Assembly (NCBI GenBank): GCA_017883205.1
Contig: JADGNZ010000008.1
Span: forward strand, 62,001-126,000
DNA length: 64,000 bases
DNA from: Thermoanaerobaculia bacterium
Lineage (GTDB): Bacteria; Acidobacteriota; Thermoanaerobaculia; Gp7-AA8
Direction of reading: 5' to 3'
Position 1 is the stretch's first letter. Every line of letters starts with the position of its first letter. Below the pieces are notes generated by a model. It made no database searches. It worked only from the letters and a program-made list of their open reading frames with translations, and had not been told where the DNA came from. The translations under genes were made by a program, and so were the position numbers. Below, one piece after another: positions 46,757 to 54,035 of the stretch.

Positions 46757-46920
46757 CCTATGAAACTCATGGATCAATTGATTGAACGCGCACAGCGCAG
46801 CTCCTGGCCTTCGGGTCTCGGCTGCAGGTTTGCGCCGGAGGTGCCTCGAATCGGGTAGAGAACCGCACATCTACCTCATTGCGAGGCCCCTTCGAACCGT
46901 CTGGTCGAAGGGGCTTTTTG
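46757..46920 (+). ncRNA. Candidate small structured RNA (about 160 nt) with its own promoter and terminator
   Basis: Between the promoter and a strong terminator the sequence folds into nested stems. Stem A: GCGCA 46788-46792 with TGCGC 46831-46835, enclosing GCAGC 46797-46801 with GCTGC 46821-46825, and GGCC/GGTC closed by a TTCG tetraloop at 46810-46813. Stem B: GCCTCG 46843-46848 with CGAGGC 46882-46887, enclosing GGTAGA 46854-46859 with TCTACC 46870-46875. The foot of stem B overlaps the terminator stem by two bases, so these could be exclusive states. A 32-codon frame from the ATG at 46760 to TAG at 46858 might be a leaderless leader peptide. I do not recognise it as 6S, tmRNA, SRP or RNase P RNA. 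Confidence 0.5.
46886..46919 (+). terminator. Rho-independent terminator
   Basis: GCCCCTTCGA at 46886-46895 pairs perfectly with TCGAAGGGGC at 46905-46914 around a 9-base loop and is followed by TTTTT at 46915-46919 and further T-rich sequence. It ends the small transcript that starts near 46757. Confidence 0.85.
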
Positions 46921-47042
46921 TTTCTTTGTGCGATTTCAACTTAGGCGATAAGCCGTCCGGGCCGGCGGCGGGCGTCCGTGTCATGACGACATTCGGATTG
47001 CCTGTTCCGTGAACGGGTTCTGACGATGGAGGTTTGCCGCAC

Positions 47043-47118
47043 TAACGTATAGCTCAGTGGATAGAGCACAGGACCAGGGATCCTGCATACACGGGTTCGA
47101 ATCCCGTTACGCTAACCA
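47043..47118 (+). tRNA. tRNA gene with atypical anticodon loop (formal anticodon AGG, Pro-like; possibly a pseudo-tRNA)
   Basis: The 76-base element folds as a full cloverleaf: D stem GCTC/GAGC, anticodon stem CAGGA/TCCTG, T arm ACGGG-TTCGAAT-CCCGT and an encoded CCA end. The acceptor stem TAACGTA/TACGCTA has one A-C mismatch at the third pair. The 7-base anticodon loop is CCAGGGA, giving C at position 33 instead of the near-universal U, and AGG as formal anticodon, which would read the proline codon CCU. An A34 proline tRNA is rare in bacteria. It may be a decaying gene or an RNA with another role. Confidence 0.6.
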
Positions 47119-47137
47119 AAGGCCTTCAAAGCCTTTT
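47118..47137 (+). terminator. Terminator-like hairpin after the tRNA
   Basis: AAAGGC at 47118-47123 pairs with GCCTTT at 47131-47136 around CTTCAAA, ending in a short T run. It directly follows the encoded CCA, so it probably marks the end of the tRNA transcript. Confidence 0.45.
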
Positions 47138-47595
47138 CAAAACAACGACTGACCGCCGTAAGTGGTCAACCGGGCGACGGCGGGATTCGTCCCGCCAGCC
47201 AAAGGCTCCGGCCTGAGGCAAACGGAAAGCCGGCGCCTTGAGGCAATCGCGAGGCACGCGACGAAGCAGCGTAGACGACATCGTCGAGCGGAAGAGCAGG
47301 TGGCTTCCACAAGACGGTGATCGGAACACTGCCGAGCGCGCAGCAACGATCGCCCCGCGCGGGCGACGTGGCGAACGAAGGCTCGCCGTCGCAAGGTTCT
47401 TGTTCAGTCGGGAGTTTTGGATTCACCACAGAGACACAGAGAGCACTGAGAATTCTCTGTGTCCTCTGTGTCTCTGTGGTGAGTCTTTCTCAAGTTCTAA
47501 TCAGGCATTGCCTCAACGGCCGACTGCAGCGGACGAACGGGCATAAGAAGCCGGATCTTTGTCATCCGGCATCAAACGAAAGGAGGTACCGACCA
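47138..47595. other. Gene-free region between tRNA and slipin
   Basis: About 460 bases without a supportable gene. It contains small GC-rich inverted segments (for example GGCGGGATTCGTCCCGCC at about 47177-47195) and the large palindrome at 47424-47481. The slipin gene's ribosome site is at 47581-47586. The longer open frame reaching back to 47317 runs through the palindrome and is not a credible extension of slipin. Confidence 0.5.
47424..47481. repeat. Long palindromic element, CACAGAG type
   Basis: CACCACAGAGACACAGAG at 47424-47441 is the exact reverse complement of 47464-47481. The 22-base centre is itself almost palindromic (CACTGAGAA against TTCTCTGTG around GAATTC), so nearly the whole 58 bp can fold into one hairpin. 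The arms repeat CACAGAG-like heptamers. This belongs to a class of short dispersed intergenic palindromes; a related CGCGGAG form is at 58935-58998. Confidence 0.85.
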
Positions 47596-48702
47596 ATGTT
47601 CCATCGTTACAAGATCAATCCGCACGAGCGAGGTCTCCTGTTCAAGGAGGGCGATCTCGTCACCGTGCTCGGGCCGGGTGTGCACTGGTACCTCGACCCG
47701 CTCATGAAGCTGCGTCTGCACGTCGTGTCGCCTCGGGTCAATCCGTGGCTGGTGCATCCGTCGCTCGATCTCATCGCCCGCTCCGGAGAGCTCGGCAGCG
47801 AGGCGACTGTCATCGACCTCAACGATCATCAGCGCGGACTGGTGTGGATCGACAAGCGTTTCGCTCGTCTTCTGGCCCCGGGTCTCTACGTTCTCTGGAA
47901 CGTCGAGCACGAGGTTCGGGTCGAGATCGTCGACGCCCGTTCCATGCAGCTCGTCCACGCCGATCTCCCGGTCATCATGAAGGGCTCCGGCGCGAGTGAG
48001 CTTCTGGAGATCGTGAACGTCGAGGCCGGCCACAACGGCGTCTGGTTCCGCGACGGCGCGTACCAGGCGACGCTGGCTCCGGGTGCGTGGGTGTTCTGGA
48101 AGGGCACCGGACGGCTCAAGGTGATCGACGTCGATCTCCGCGAGCAGACGCTCGACATCAACGGTCAGGAGATCATGACGGCCGACAAGGTCACGCTGCG
48201 GCTCAATGCTCTCGTCGTTTACCGCGTCACCGATCCGCTGCGGTCGGTCGCCGAGGTCGATGGCGCGGGACAGGCGCTGTATCGGGCCGCGCAGCTCGCG
48301 CTGCGTGAGATCGTCGGTGCGCGGGAGCTCGACGTACTGCTCGTCAGCAAGGAGGCTCTGGCCACCGAGCTGTCGGAGCTCACGAAGGCGCGTGCCGGCG
48401 AGCTCGGTCTGACTGTTCTTTCTACCGGTATCCGTGACGTCATCCTGCCGGGCGACATGAAGGAGCTGATGAACAAGGTCATGGAGGCCCGCAAGGCCGC
48501 CGAGGCGTCGCTCATCAGCCGGCGTGAGGAGACGGCATCGATGCGTATGCAGGCGAACACGGCGAAGATCCTCGAGTCGAACCCAACGCTGATGAAGCTG
48601 AAGGAGCTCGAGGTGCTCGAGAAGGTCGCCGACAAGGCCAACCTCACCGTGCTTCTCGGCGGCGAGAGCGGCCTGAACGAGCGCGTAATGAAACTGCTGT
48701 AA
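47596..48702 (+). CDS. Slipin / SPFH (band 7) family protein
   Basis: A 368-residue protein behind a strong ribosome site (AGGAGG, 10 bases before ATG). The first 190 residues are three related beta blocks: NPHERGLLFKEGDLVTVLGPGVHW, NDHQRGLVWIDKRFARLLAPG and AGHNGVWFRDGAYQATLAPGAW. Then follows the SPFH core with DINGQEIMTADKVTLRLNAL and VYRVTDPLRSV, ending in a coiled-coil helix (KAAEASLISRREETASMRMQ). There is no membrane helix, unlike typical slipins, so it probably binds the membrane peripherally or acts in the cytosol. Its role is unknown; SPFH proteins organise membrane microdomains or scaffold proteases. Confidence 0.82.
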   Translation: MFHRYKINPHERGLLFKEGDLVTVLGPGVHWYLDPLMKLRLHVVSPRVNPWLVHPSLDLIARSGELGSEATVIDLNDHQRGLVWIDKRFARLLAPGLYVLWNVEHEVRVEIVDARSMQLVHADLPVIMKGSGASELLEIVNVEAGHNGVWFRDGAYQATLAPGAWVFWKGTGRLKVIDVDLREQTLDINGQEIMTADKVTLRLNALVVYRVTDPLRSVAEVDGAGQALYRAAQLALREIVGARELDVLLVSKEALATELSELTKARAGELGLTVLSTGIRDVILPGDMKELMNKVMEARKAAEASLISRREETASMRMQANTAKILESNPTLMKLKELEVLEKVADKANLTVLLGGESGLNERVMKLL

Positions 48703-48706
48703 ACAC

Positions 48707-48733
48707 GTCAGGGGCGGTTCAGCCGCCCCTGAC
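48707..48733 (+). terminator. Hairpin terminator after slipin
   Basis: GTCAGGGGCGG at 48707-48717 pairs perfectly with CCGCCCCTGAC at 48723-48733 around TTCAG. It lies just past the slipin stop. The T run after it is weak (ACTTTGG), so termination may be partial or use another factor. Confidence 0.6.
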
Positions 48734-48780
48734 ACTTTGGCGAAAGAAGAGACTGTCGCCCCGCGCGGTATCCTCCGATC

Positions 48781-49608
48781 ATGCGAAGTCCAACACTGCT
48801 CATCCTGTTCATCGCGACTATCTCCAAATCCGCGCTCTGCGCTGACTCCGTCGACCTTGACGCCTACGGTAAATGCACCGAAGCCGGCCGCGCTCGCGCT
48901 ACACCCTCGGTTGTCATGGCCGCTTGCAAGGAAACCGCGGACAAGGGAATCCCCGCCGCGCAGTACGTGATCGGTGTCACCTTCCTGAACGCGGACGGTG
49001 TCAAGTCGCCCCAAGCTCTCGAATGGCTCACGCGTGCGGCGGCAACCGGTCATCCTCCTGCGCAGCATGCCCTCGCCATGATCAAGATGAGTAGCGCCGT
49101 TGAGTCCGATCGAAGCGAGGGGCGCGAGCTGATGCGCCAGTCAGCTTGCAGCGGGTTTCCACAGGCGAGCCAGCTGCTAGAGAATGCCAAGATTCCACGC
49201 GCACAGCTTCATTGCGATGACTCGCCAACAAACTTTAACGGCACATGGAACATGGCGCTCGTCACGACAAAAGCGCCGCCGGCAGGAACACCGAAGCTCA
49301 ACTATCGGATTTTGATCGAGAACGACGCATCGAAAGTGTTTTACGAAGCCGACGGCAAGTGGATCGAGTCGAAGCCAGGCAAGTTCCGCTTGATCCGCGA
49401 AGGCCAGACTGCCGTAATCTCCTCGATCGATTCCGGCTGGGATTTCGACGGCCAGTGGATCGAGACATGGTCGTTTTATCTCCTCCGCACGGGTAACAAG
49501 ACCGCCTTCGCGAGTTTCGTTCGAACTGTGAACAACCCCCACCTCCCTCCCTCTTTGAACTGGAAGGCATTTAGTTTCTTTGCTGATGGACCGGCGTCGC
49601 GCGATTGA
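48781..49608 (+). CDS. Exported Sel1-repeat protein
   Basis: A 275-residue protein. An N-terminal signal peptide (LLILFIATISKSALCA) precedes Sel1-like repeats: AAQYVIGVTFLNADGVKSPQ, ALEWLTRAAATGHPPAQHAL and GFPQASQLLENA. The last 130 residues form an unassigned domain with many Trp and aromatic residues (TNFNGTWNMALVTT, GWDFDGQWIETWSF), reminiscent of lipocalin-like folds. Sel1 proteins are protein-binding scaffolds. Its ATG is 79 bases past slipin, beyond that gene's hairpin. Confidence 0.75.
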   Translation: MRSPTLLILFIATISKSALCADSVDLDAYGKCTEAGRARATPSVVMAACKETADKGIPAAQYVIGVTFLNADGVKSPQALEWLTRAAATGHPPAQHALAMIKMSSAVESDRSEGRELMRQSACSGFPQASQLLENAKIPRAQLHCDDSPTNFNGTWNMALVTTKAPPAGTPKLNYRILIENDASKVFYEADGKWIESKPGKFRLIREGQTAVISSIDSGWDFDGQWIETWSFYLLRTGNKTAFASFVRTVNNPHLPPSLNWKAFSFFADGPASRD

Positions 49609-49644
49609 TTCGGCAGACCCGCGATGGGTTATGCACTCGAAAGA

Positions 49645-49671
49645 AAGGGGAGGGCATCGAGCCCTCCCCTT
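49645..49671 (+). terminator. Hairpin terminator after the Sel1 gene
   Basis: AAGGGGAGGGC at 49645-49655 pairs with GCCCTCCCCTT at 49661-49671 around ATCGA: an 11-bp perfect stem 37 bases after the stop. Only a short T/C run follows. Confidence 0.6.
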
Positions 49672-49741
49672 CCGAGTAAGGTAACACTTTTCCTCCGAGG
49701 CTCTCCAGCTTCAACCACGATTGCGGAAGATCACTATTCGA

Positions 49742-50500
49742 ATGCACCTCATCGGACTCGATATCGGCTTCTCAGCAAAACGACGCACAAACGCGCTCGC
49801 GGAGGTAGCGAACGGCGATCTTCGCGTTGTGAAGCTCAATGTGGCTGAGCGCGATCTAGAGTTACAGCGACACCGTGAAGTCGACGTCATCGCTATCGAT
49901 GCGCCTCTCGTTCCCTCGGGCTGCCCTGCAACGAGACCGAGGCTCGTTGAGCAGATCTTCAGCAGAGGACTCTTCCAGAAGCGGTGCAAACCAGGAGCCT
50001 CGCACGTTCGCGGAACCGGTCACCTGTTGCGCGAACATGGGATGCGATCAGCAGTGGCGATTGCCGAGGCTTCGCGATGGGGACGAGACTTGCCATTTCC
50101 GACGATCGTCCCGGATTGCGGAGTCATCGAGGCATTCCCAAACGCGTTTCTGGGTGTTGCGGTGCCGGATCAAATATTTGTCGAACGTCCAAAGCTCCCT
50201 CGTGGAGCGAAGTTCGACTGGCTTTACGATCAATGGATCGCTCTCGATCTCTTCTCAGAAGCCGTGCTGCGCTGCGGTCTTCCGCTTGAGCTGACGTCGG
50301 TGCTGCACGCGGAACGCGATCACGAAAAGCGAGCCGCGCTAATCTGCCTCTTGACTGCCGCCTTCGCCGCAGCCGGGACCGCCGCGGTGATCGGAGACTC
50401 TCAGACCGGATACTTCTTTCTGGCGGACACCGACCTCTGGGCTCTGTGGGCGCTCGAGTCGCTCGGTACTCACGCGAACGTGAACCGACATCCGCAGTAG
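49742..50500 (+). CDS. DUF429 protein (predicted RNase H-like nuclease)
   Basis: A 252-residue protein. It starts MHLIGLDIGFSAKRRTNAL, where the early Asp in a GLD/GID context is typical of the RNase H-like fold, followed by VIAIDAPLVPSGCPATRPR (second Asp and PLG-like loop) and VIEAFPNAFLGVAVP (E-x-x-P). These are the hallmarks of DUF429, often annotated as a predicted nuclease. ATG at 49742 is preferred to a TTG seven codons earlier. No obvious partner; DUF429 genes occur alone or near DNA-processing genes. Confidence 0.75.
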   Translation: MHLIGLDIGFSAKRRTNALAEVANGDLRVVKLNVAERDLELQRHREVDVIAIDAPLVPSGCPATRPRLVEQIFSRGLFQKRCKPGASHVRGTGHLLREHGMRSAVAIAEASRWGRDLPFPTIVPDCGVIEAFPNAFLGVAVPDQIFVERPKLPRGAKFDWLYDQWIALDLFSEAVLRCGLPLELTSVLHAERDHEKRAALICLLTAAFAAAGTAAVIGDSQTGYFFLADTDLWALWALESLGTHANVNRHPQ

Positions 50501-50573
50501 CTTTTCGTTGAGTCCGAGGGACAATGCGTGCCTGAGCTTCTGCGTCTTGATGCCGAGGCAGGACCGAGGGGTT

Positions 50574-50759
50574 ATGGACTATCCGTGGTGGACGATTGAC
50601 GCCGCAGATTACGGCCTGCGAGAAGAGGATGAGATCCACTGCCTCGACTGCGCCGAACGAAACGGAAAAGCCCTCGGCCGCGAGCTCACCGACTCGGAGA
50701 TAGCCGAGGCCGGGGGCGTCAGTTGTCAGTCATGCGGCCGAAGATGGCGGGCAGCCTAG
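50574..50759 (+). CDS. Small protein with two CxxC pairs (possible zinc ribbon)
   Basis: A 61-residue protein behind GAGGGG. MDYPWWTIDAADYGLREE leads to HCLDCAERNG and, 25 residues later, SCQSCGRRW. Two CxxC pairs at this spacing suggest a treble-clef or zinc-ribbon metal site. I do not recognise a family. It lies 73 bases after DUF429 in the same direction. Confidence 0.5.
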   Translation: MDYPWWTIDAADYGLREEDEIHCLDCAERNGKALGRELTDSEIAEAGGVSCQSCGRRWRAA

Positions 50760-50837
50760 GAGTTTGCGCGGCCAGAGACTACGAAGCCGCCCTTCACGCA
50801 GGCAAGAACGTCGGCGAATTTCGACATCCGCCCTGGC

Positions 50838-50985
50838 AGCACTCGGGCGAGGACGCCCGAGTGCCCGCGGTCGAGACGACCGCACTCCTTACGACGTGCA
50901 GTGGTGAGGAGTGTGGGCGTCTCGCCAGGCGTCTCGCCCGCGGCCATCGGGGCGTCCCGCCTCGGTGGTTGGATCCGGCCTGATA
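50838..50985. repeat. Cluster of short dispersed palindromes (GTCTCG/GAGGAC type)
   Basis: CACTCGGGCG-AGGA-CGCCCGAGTG at 50840-50863 and GCGGTCG-AGA-CGACCGC at 50867-50883 are perfect hairpins; a further set around GGGCGTCTCGCC and GGGGCGTCCCGCC follows to about 50985. The cores AGGAC, GAGAC, GTCTC and GTCCC recur in the elements at 53580-53660 and 62190-62240. They look like a family of REP-like or miniature elements. Confidence 0.7.
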
Positions 50986-51050
50986 GCTCTAACGGATTGA
51001 ACCAGAAACCTGATCGAGTCACACGAAGGAGCGGCTGCTATCCTGGCTTC

Positions 51051-51902
51051 GTGACATCTGGTCAGGATTGGAGCGAGCTCGAAGTAGAGGCGATCGTCGC
51101 TGACTACTTCTCGATGCTGGTGAAGGAGCGACAAGGCGTGCCTTACAACAAGAGTGCGCATCGCCGGGCATTGAAGCCACTACTCCGAGACCGGTCCGAT
51201 GGGTCGATCGAGATGAAGCATCAGAACATCACTGCCATTCTGATCGAGGCAGGGCATCCTTACATTCGCGGATACAAGCCGGCATCGCAATATCAAGGCT
51301 TGCTGAGCGATGTGGTCCTCGATCGGCTGGATGGCGACGCAGCGCTTCGGCATCTAGCCGTCGAATTCGCCGAGGCAGTGGTTCAGCCTCCACAGATCGG
51401 CGACATGCTCTCCTTGATGACCAAACCTCCCGACCTTCTCGAGTCGGCACGTCTTGCCCTCGCTTCGCAGAAACGAAGACGGCAGGCACGAACGATCGAT
51501 TACCTCGCGCGTGAATCGCGGAATCGCGCAATCGGATTCGGAGGAGAAGCCCTGGTTGTCAGCTACGAGCGCGCGCGACTCAGCTCCCTCGGCTGCGACA
51601 CGCTCGCGCAACGCGTGCAGCATGTCGCAGCCACGATTGGCGACGGATTGGGCTATGACGTCCTCTCTTTCACTGCTGATGGCCGCGATCGATTCATCGA
51701 AGTGAAGACCACGCAGCTCGGACCAATGACTCCGTTTTACATCACCGAGAGCGAGATATCCTTCTCAACCGAGAACCACGATCACTACTCGCTCTACCGC
51801 GTCTACGATTTCGCAGCGCGGCCATTGATGTTTTCGCTCGATGGGCGAGTCGAGAGCAATTGCACGCTCCACGCGACACAGTTCATGGCGCTGCCGCGGT
51901 GA
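51051..51902 (+). CDS. DUF3883 domain protein
   Basis: A 283-residue protein. The N-terminal part (DWSELEVEAIVADYFSMLVK, then NITAILIEAGHPYIRGYKPA) is a helical module common beside DUF3883. The C-terminal DUF3883 domain contains GLGYDVLSFTADGRDRFIEVKTT, where the D...EVK pattern resembles a PD-(D/E)xK nuclease core, and ITESEISFSTENHDHYSLYR. Such proteins often accompany restriction, helicase or defence genes, but none adjoin it here. A GTG at 51051 is taken as start because earlier in-frame codons come from the palindrome cluster; ATG is absent near it. Confidence 0.68.
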   Translation: MTSGQDWSELEVEAIVADYFSMLVKERQGVPYNKSAHRRALKPLLRDRSDGSIEMKHQNITAILIEAGHPYIRGYKPASQYQGLLSDVVLDRLDGDAALRHLAVEFAEAVVQPPQIGDMLSLMTKPPDLLESARLALASQKRRRQARTIDYLARESRNRAIGFGGEALVVSYERARLSSLGCDTLAQRVQHVAATIGDGLGYDVLSFTADGRDRFIEVKTTQLGPMTPFYITESEISFSTENHDHYSLYRVYDFAARPLMFSLDGRVESNCTLHATQFMALPR

Positions 51903-51963
51903 ATCTGGACTGCGCGCAAGTGGGTAGCCCCACCCGGTGATTTTCTTGCACTACTCCTGACCG

Positions 51964-52953
51964 ATGCCAACGCCCTTCTCCGTTCTTGATCTCGCGTTTG
52001 TTCCTGCCGGCTCTGCGCCGTCCGATGCGTTGCGGAACACGCTCGATCTTGCGCGGCATGCGGAGCGGTGGGGTTTCCGGCGGTTCTGGCTCGCGGAGCA
52101 TCACAACATGATCGGGATCGCCAGCGCGGCGACGGCGGTGGTCATCGGCTATGTCGCGGCGGGCACGCGCACGATCCGCGTCGGGGCGGGCGGGATCATG
52201 TTGCCGAATCACGCGCCGTTGGTGATCGCGGAGCAGTTCGGGACGCTCGAGTCGCTTTACCCGAACCGCATCGACCTCGGGCTGGGGCGCGCTCCGGGAA
52301 CCGATCAGCGCACGTTGCGTGCGTTGCGCGTCTCACCTCTGAGCTCCGACACCTTCCCGCAGGATGTGATCGAGCTTCAGTCGTACTTTGCACCGCTTCG
52401 CGAGGGACAGCTCATTCAAGCGGTGCCGGGAACCGGTCTCAACGTCCCGCTGTGGATTCTGGGATCGAGCCTTTTCGGCGCACAGCTCGCGGCCGAGCTC
52501 GGGCTCCCCTACGCCTTCGCTTCGCACTTCATGCCGGGAGCGCTGATGGAGGCGATGGCGATCTATCGCGCGCGATTCAAGCCGTCGAGCCAACTCGATC
52601 GTCCCTACGCCATGGCCGGCGTCAATGTCTTCGCAGCCGATACCGACGCGGAGGGGCGCCGCCTCTTTACGTCTGCGCAACAGTCGTTCGCGAATATCTT
52701 TCGCGGAACGCGTGGACGTCTGCCGCCGCCAATCGACGACATCGAGACGTACTGGACGCCCGAGGAAAAGACGCAGGCCTCCGCGATGCTGGCCTGCTCG
52801 TTCGCCGGTTCCCGCGATACCGTTCGCCGAGGACTGGCCGGTTTCATCGAGCGGACGGGTGTCGATGAGGTCATCGTGGCGTCGGCGATTTACGATCACG
52901 CCGCGCGGCTTCGCTCGTACGAGATCGTGGCGGAGATCGCAAGTGTGCTGTAG
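51964..52953 (+). CDS. Luciferase-like (LLM class) flavin-dependent oxidoreductase
   Basis: A 329-residue protein with the LLM pattern: [36 protein letters not shown] (family His pair), [37 protein letters not shown] and [19 protein letters not shown]. It is of the MsnO8-like single-component subgroup, which oxidises substrates with reduced flavin. The 60-base gap from the DUF3883 gene shows no terminator. The physiological substrate is unknown. Confidence 0.88.
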   Translation: MPTPFSVLDLAFVPAGSAPSDALRNTLDLARHAERWGFRRFWLAEHHNMIGIASAATAVVIGYVAAGTRTIRVGAGGIMLPNHAPLVIAEQFGTLESLYPNRIDLGLGRAPGTDQRTLRALRVSPLSSDTFPQDVIELQSYFAPLREGQLIQAVPGTGLNVPLWILGSSLFGAQLAAELGLPYAFASHFMPGALMEAMAIYRARFKPSSQLDRPYAMAGVNVFAADTDAEGRRLFTSAQQSFANIFRGTRGRLPPPIDDIETYWTPEEKTQASAMLACSFAGSRDTVRRGLAGFIERTGVDEVIVASAIYDHAARLRSYEIVAEIASVL

Positions 52954-53138
52954 CCGGGGGAAACGCATGAACCACCTGTACCCGCAACCCAAGTGATCTG
53001 AGCAACCTGGTGAGAATGTTGACGGTTCAATGTTGCGGGGACACGCCGAAGTGTAACGCTGCCAGCAACATGCGCGCGCACGTGTGCACCCAGCACACTA
53101 CGCTGCGACACGGGGGTGCGCACAGCTGGTCTCGCGCC

Positions 53139-53500
53139 GTGTACCCCACAGTCCCGCACCGTGTACCCCACGGTCCCACACCGTGTACCCCACGGTCACA
53201 CACCATGTACCCCACGGTTACACACCGTGTACCCCACGGTCCCACACCGTGTACCCCACGGTTACACACCGTGTACCCCACGGTCCCACACCGTGTACCC
53301 CACGGTCACACACCGTGTACCCCACGGTCCCACACCGTGTACCCCATGGTCACACACCGTGTAACCCATGGTCACACACCGTGTACCCCACGGTCCCACA
53401 CCGTGTACCCCATGGTCCCACACCGCGTACCCCACGGTCCCACACCGTGTACCCCACGGTCCCGCGCCGTGTACCCGAGGGTCAAACCCCTGTACCCGAC
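53139..53500. repeat. Tandem array of a 22-bp unit, about 16 copies, each able to form a hairpin
   Basis: Units start every 22 bases from 53139 (53161, 53183, 53205 and so on to about 53469), reading close to GTGTACCCCACGGTCCCACACC. Each junction contains ACCGTG-TACCC-CACGGT, a 6-bp inverted repeat, so the array is a string of potential stems. Copies differ at a few bases (for example GGTCAC or GGTTAC for GGTCCC), and the last copies decay. There are no unique spacers, so it is not CRISPR. It resembles a minisatellite or an iteron-like binding array. Confidence 0.9.
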
Positions 53501-53579
53501 GTTCCCGCCTGCCGCAGCGCGCGCGTGGCAGCATCCACTCTCCAGACACGCGCTTGCGCCGGCGGCGGGACGCCACCGA

Positions 53580-53660
53580 GCCAGCCGGCGAGGACGCCAG
53601 CGTTCCATCCGCCTGTGGCGTACTTTGAGCCGGCGGAACGCTGGCGTCCCGCCGGCTGGC
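53580..53660. repeat. 26-bp inverted repeat (dispersed palindromic element)
   Basis: The arm at 53580-53606 (starting GCCAGCCGGCGAGGACGCC) and the arm at 53635-53660 are reverse complements apart from one inserted base, with a 28-base loop. Flanks repeat shorter hairpins of the same style (GGCGGCGTCTCGCCGCC near 53672). The AGGAC/GTCCC core links it to the elements at 50838-50985 and 62190-62240. Confidence 0.8.
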
Positions 53661-54035
53661 CAGGCGGCGTCTCGCCGCCTACCGTGCGTCGAAGCGCGGC
53701 TTCGGCGACTCACGACGACAGCACTTCTTACCCGGCCAGAATTTCCGGAACCGGCAGGTGCCCACTGGGACACAGTGCGTACCCTACTGGGACACGGTCG
53801 GTGTCCCAAAGGGGTACGGGGGACTCCTGCAACGGTGTCAACGGCCATCCAACTTTCCCCCGGTTGGCCAGCTAATGATCCCGCCTGTTCAACATGGAAC
53901 AGTCAACATTCCGTGCTCCAGATCCAGCCGAAGTACCAGAATCGCCGTGAGGCGCGAAGATTTCAAACGTAGTAAAACAGAGCGGAAGCGGCGACTCCGT
54001 CCTCTTTCGCCGCCACAAAGAAAGCAAGACCACGC

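Larger units (their letters stand above)
52954..54035. other. Gene-free, repeat-rich kilobase
   Basis: Over 1 kb with no supportable gene. Open frames across it are long only because a 22-bp tandem array (53139 to about 53500) has no stop in any forward frame. The region also contains a 26-bp inverted repeat (53580-53660) and GTGTCCC/GGGACAC and GTACCC motifs around 53757-53820 that echo the array. No ribosome site or conserved peptide could be tied to a start. Confidence 0.6.

Noticed and set aside
46757-46920. 6S RNA
   Set aside because: 6S RNA forms one long rod with a central bubble from pairing of both ends; here there are two local stems and a terminator.
46782-47012. 76-residue open frame over the small RNA
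   Set aside because: It runs through the terminator hairpin and its start lies inside a stem; the RNA reading explains the sequence better.
47317-47595. N-terminal extension of slipin
   Set aside because: It would translate the palindrome; a strong AGGAGG site supports the ATG at 47596.
50901-51050. N-terminal extension of the DUF3883 protein
   Set aside because: The sequence is the palindrome cluster and not conserved-looking; GTG at 51051 begins the plausible protein.
53139-53500. CRISPR array
   Set aside because: The repeats are contiguous 22-bp units without unique spacers of constant length, and no cas genes are in the window.
53010-53972. Long open frames across the 22-bp array (proline/histidine-rich proteins)
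   Set aside because: All frames of the array are stop-free because of its composition; frames on both strands are equally long, with no ribosome site or conserved sequence.
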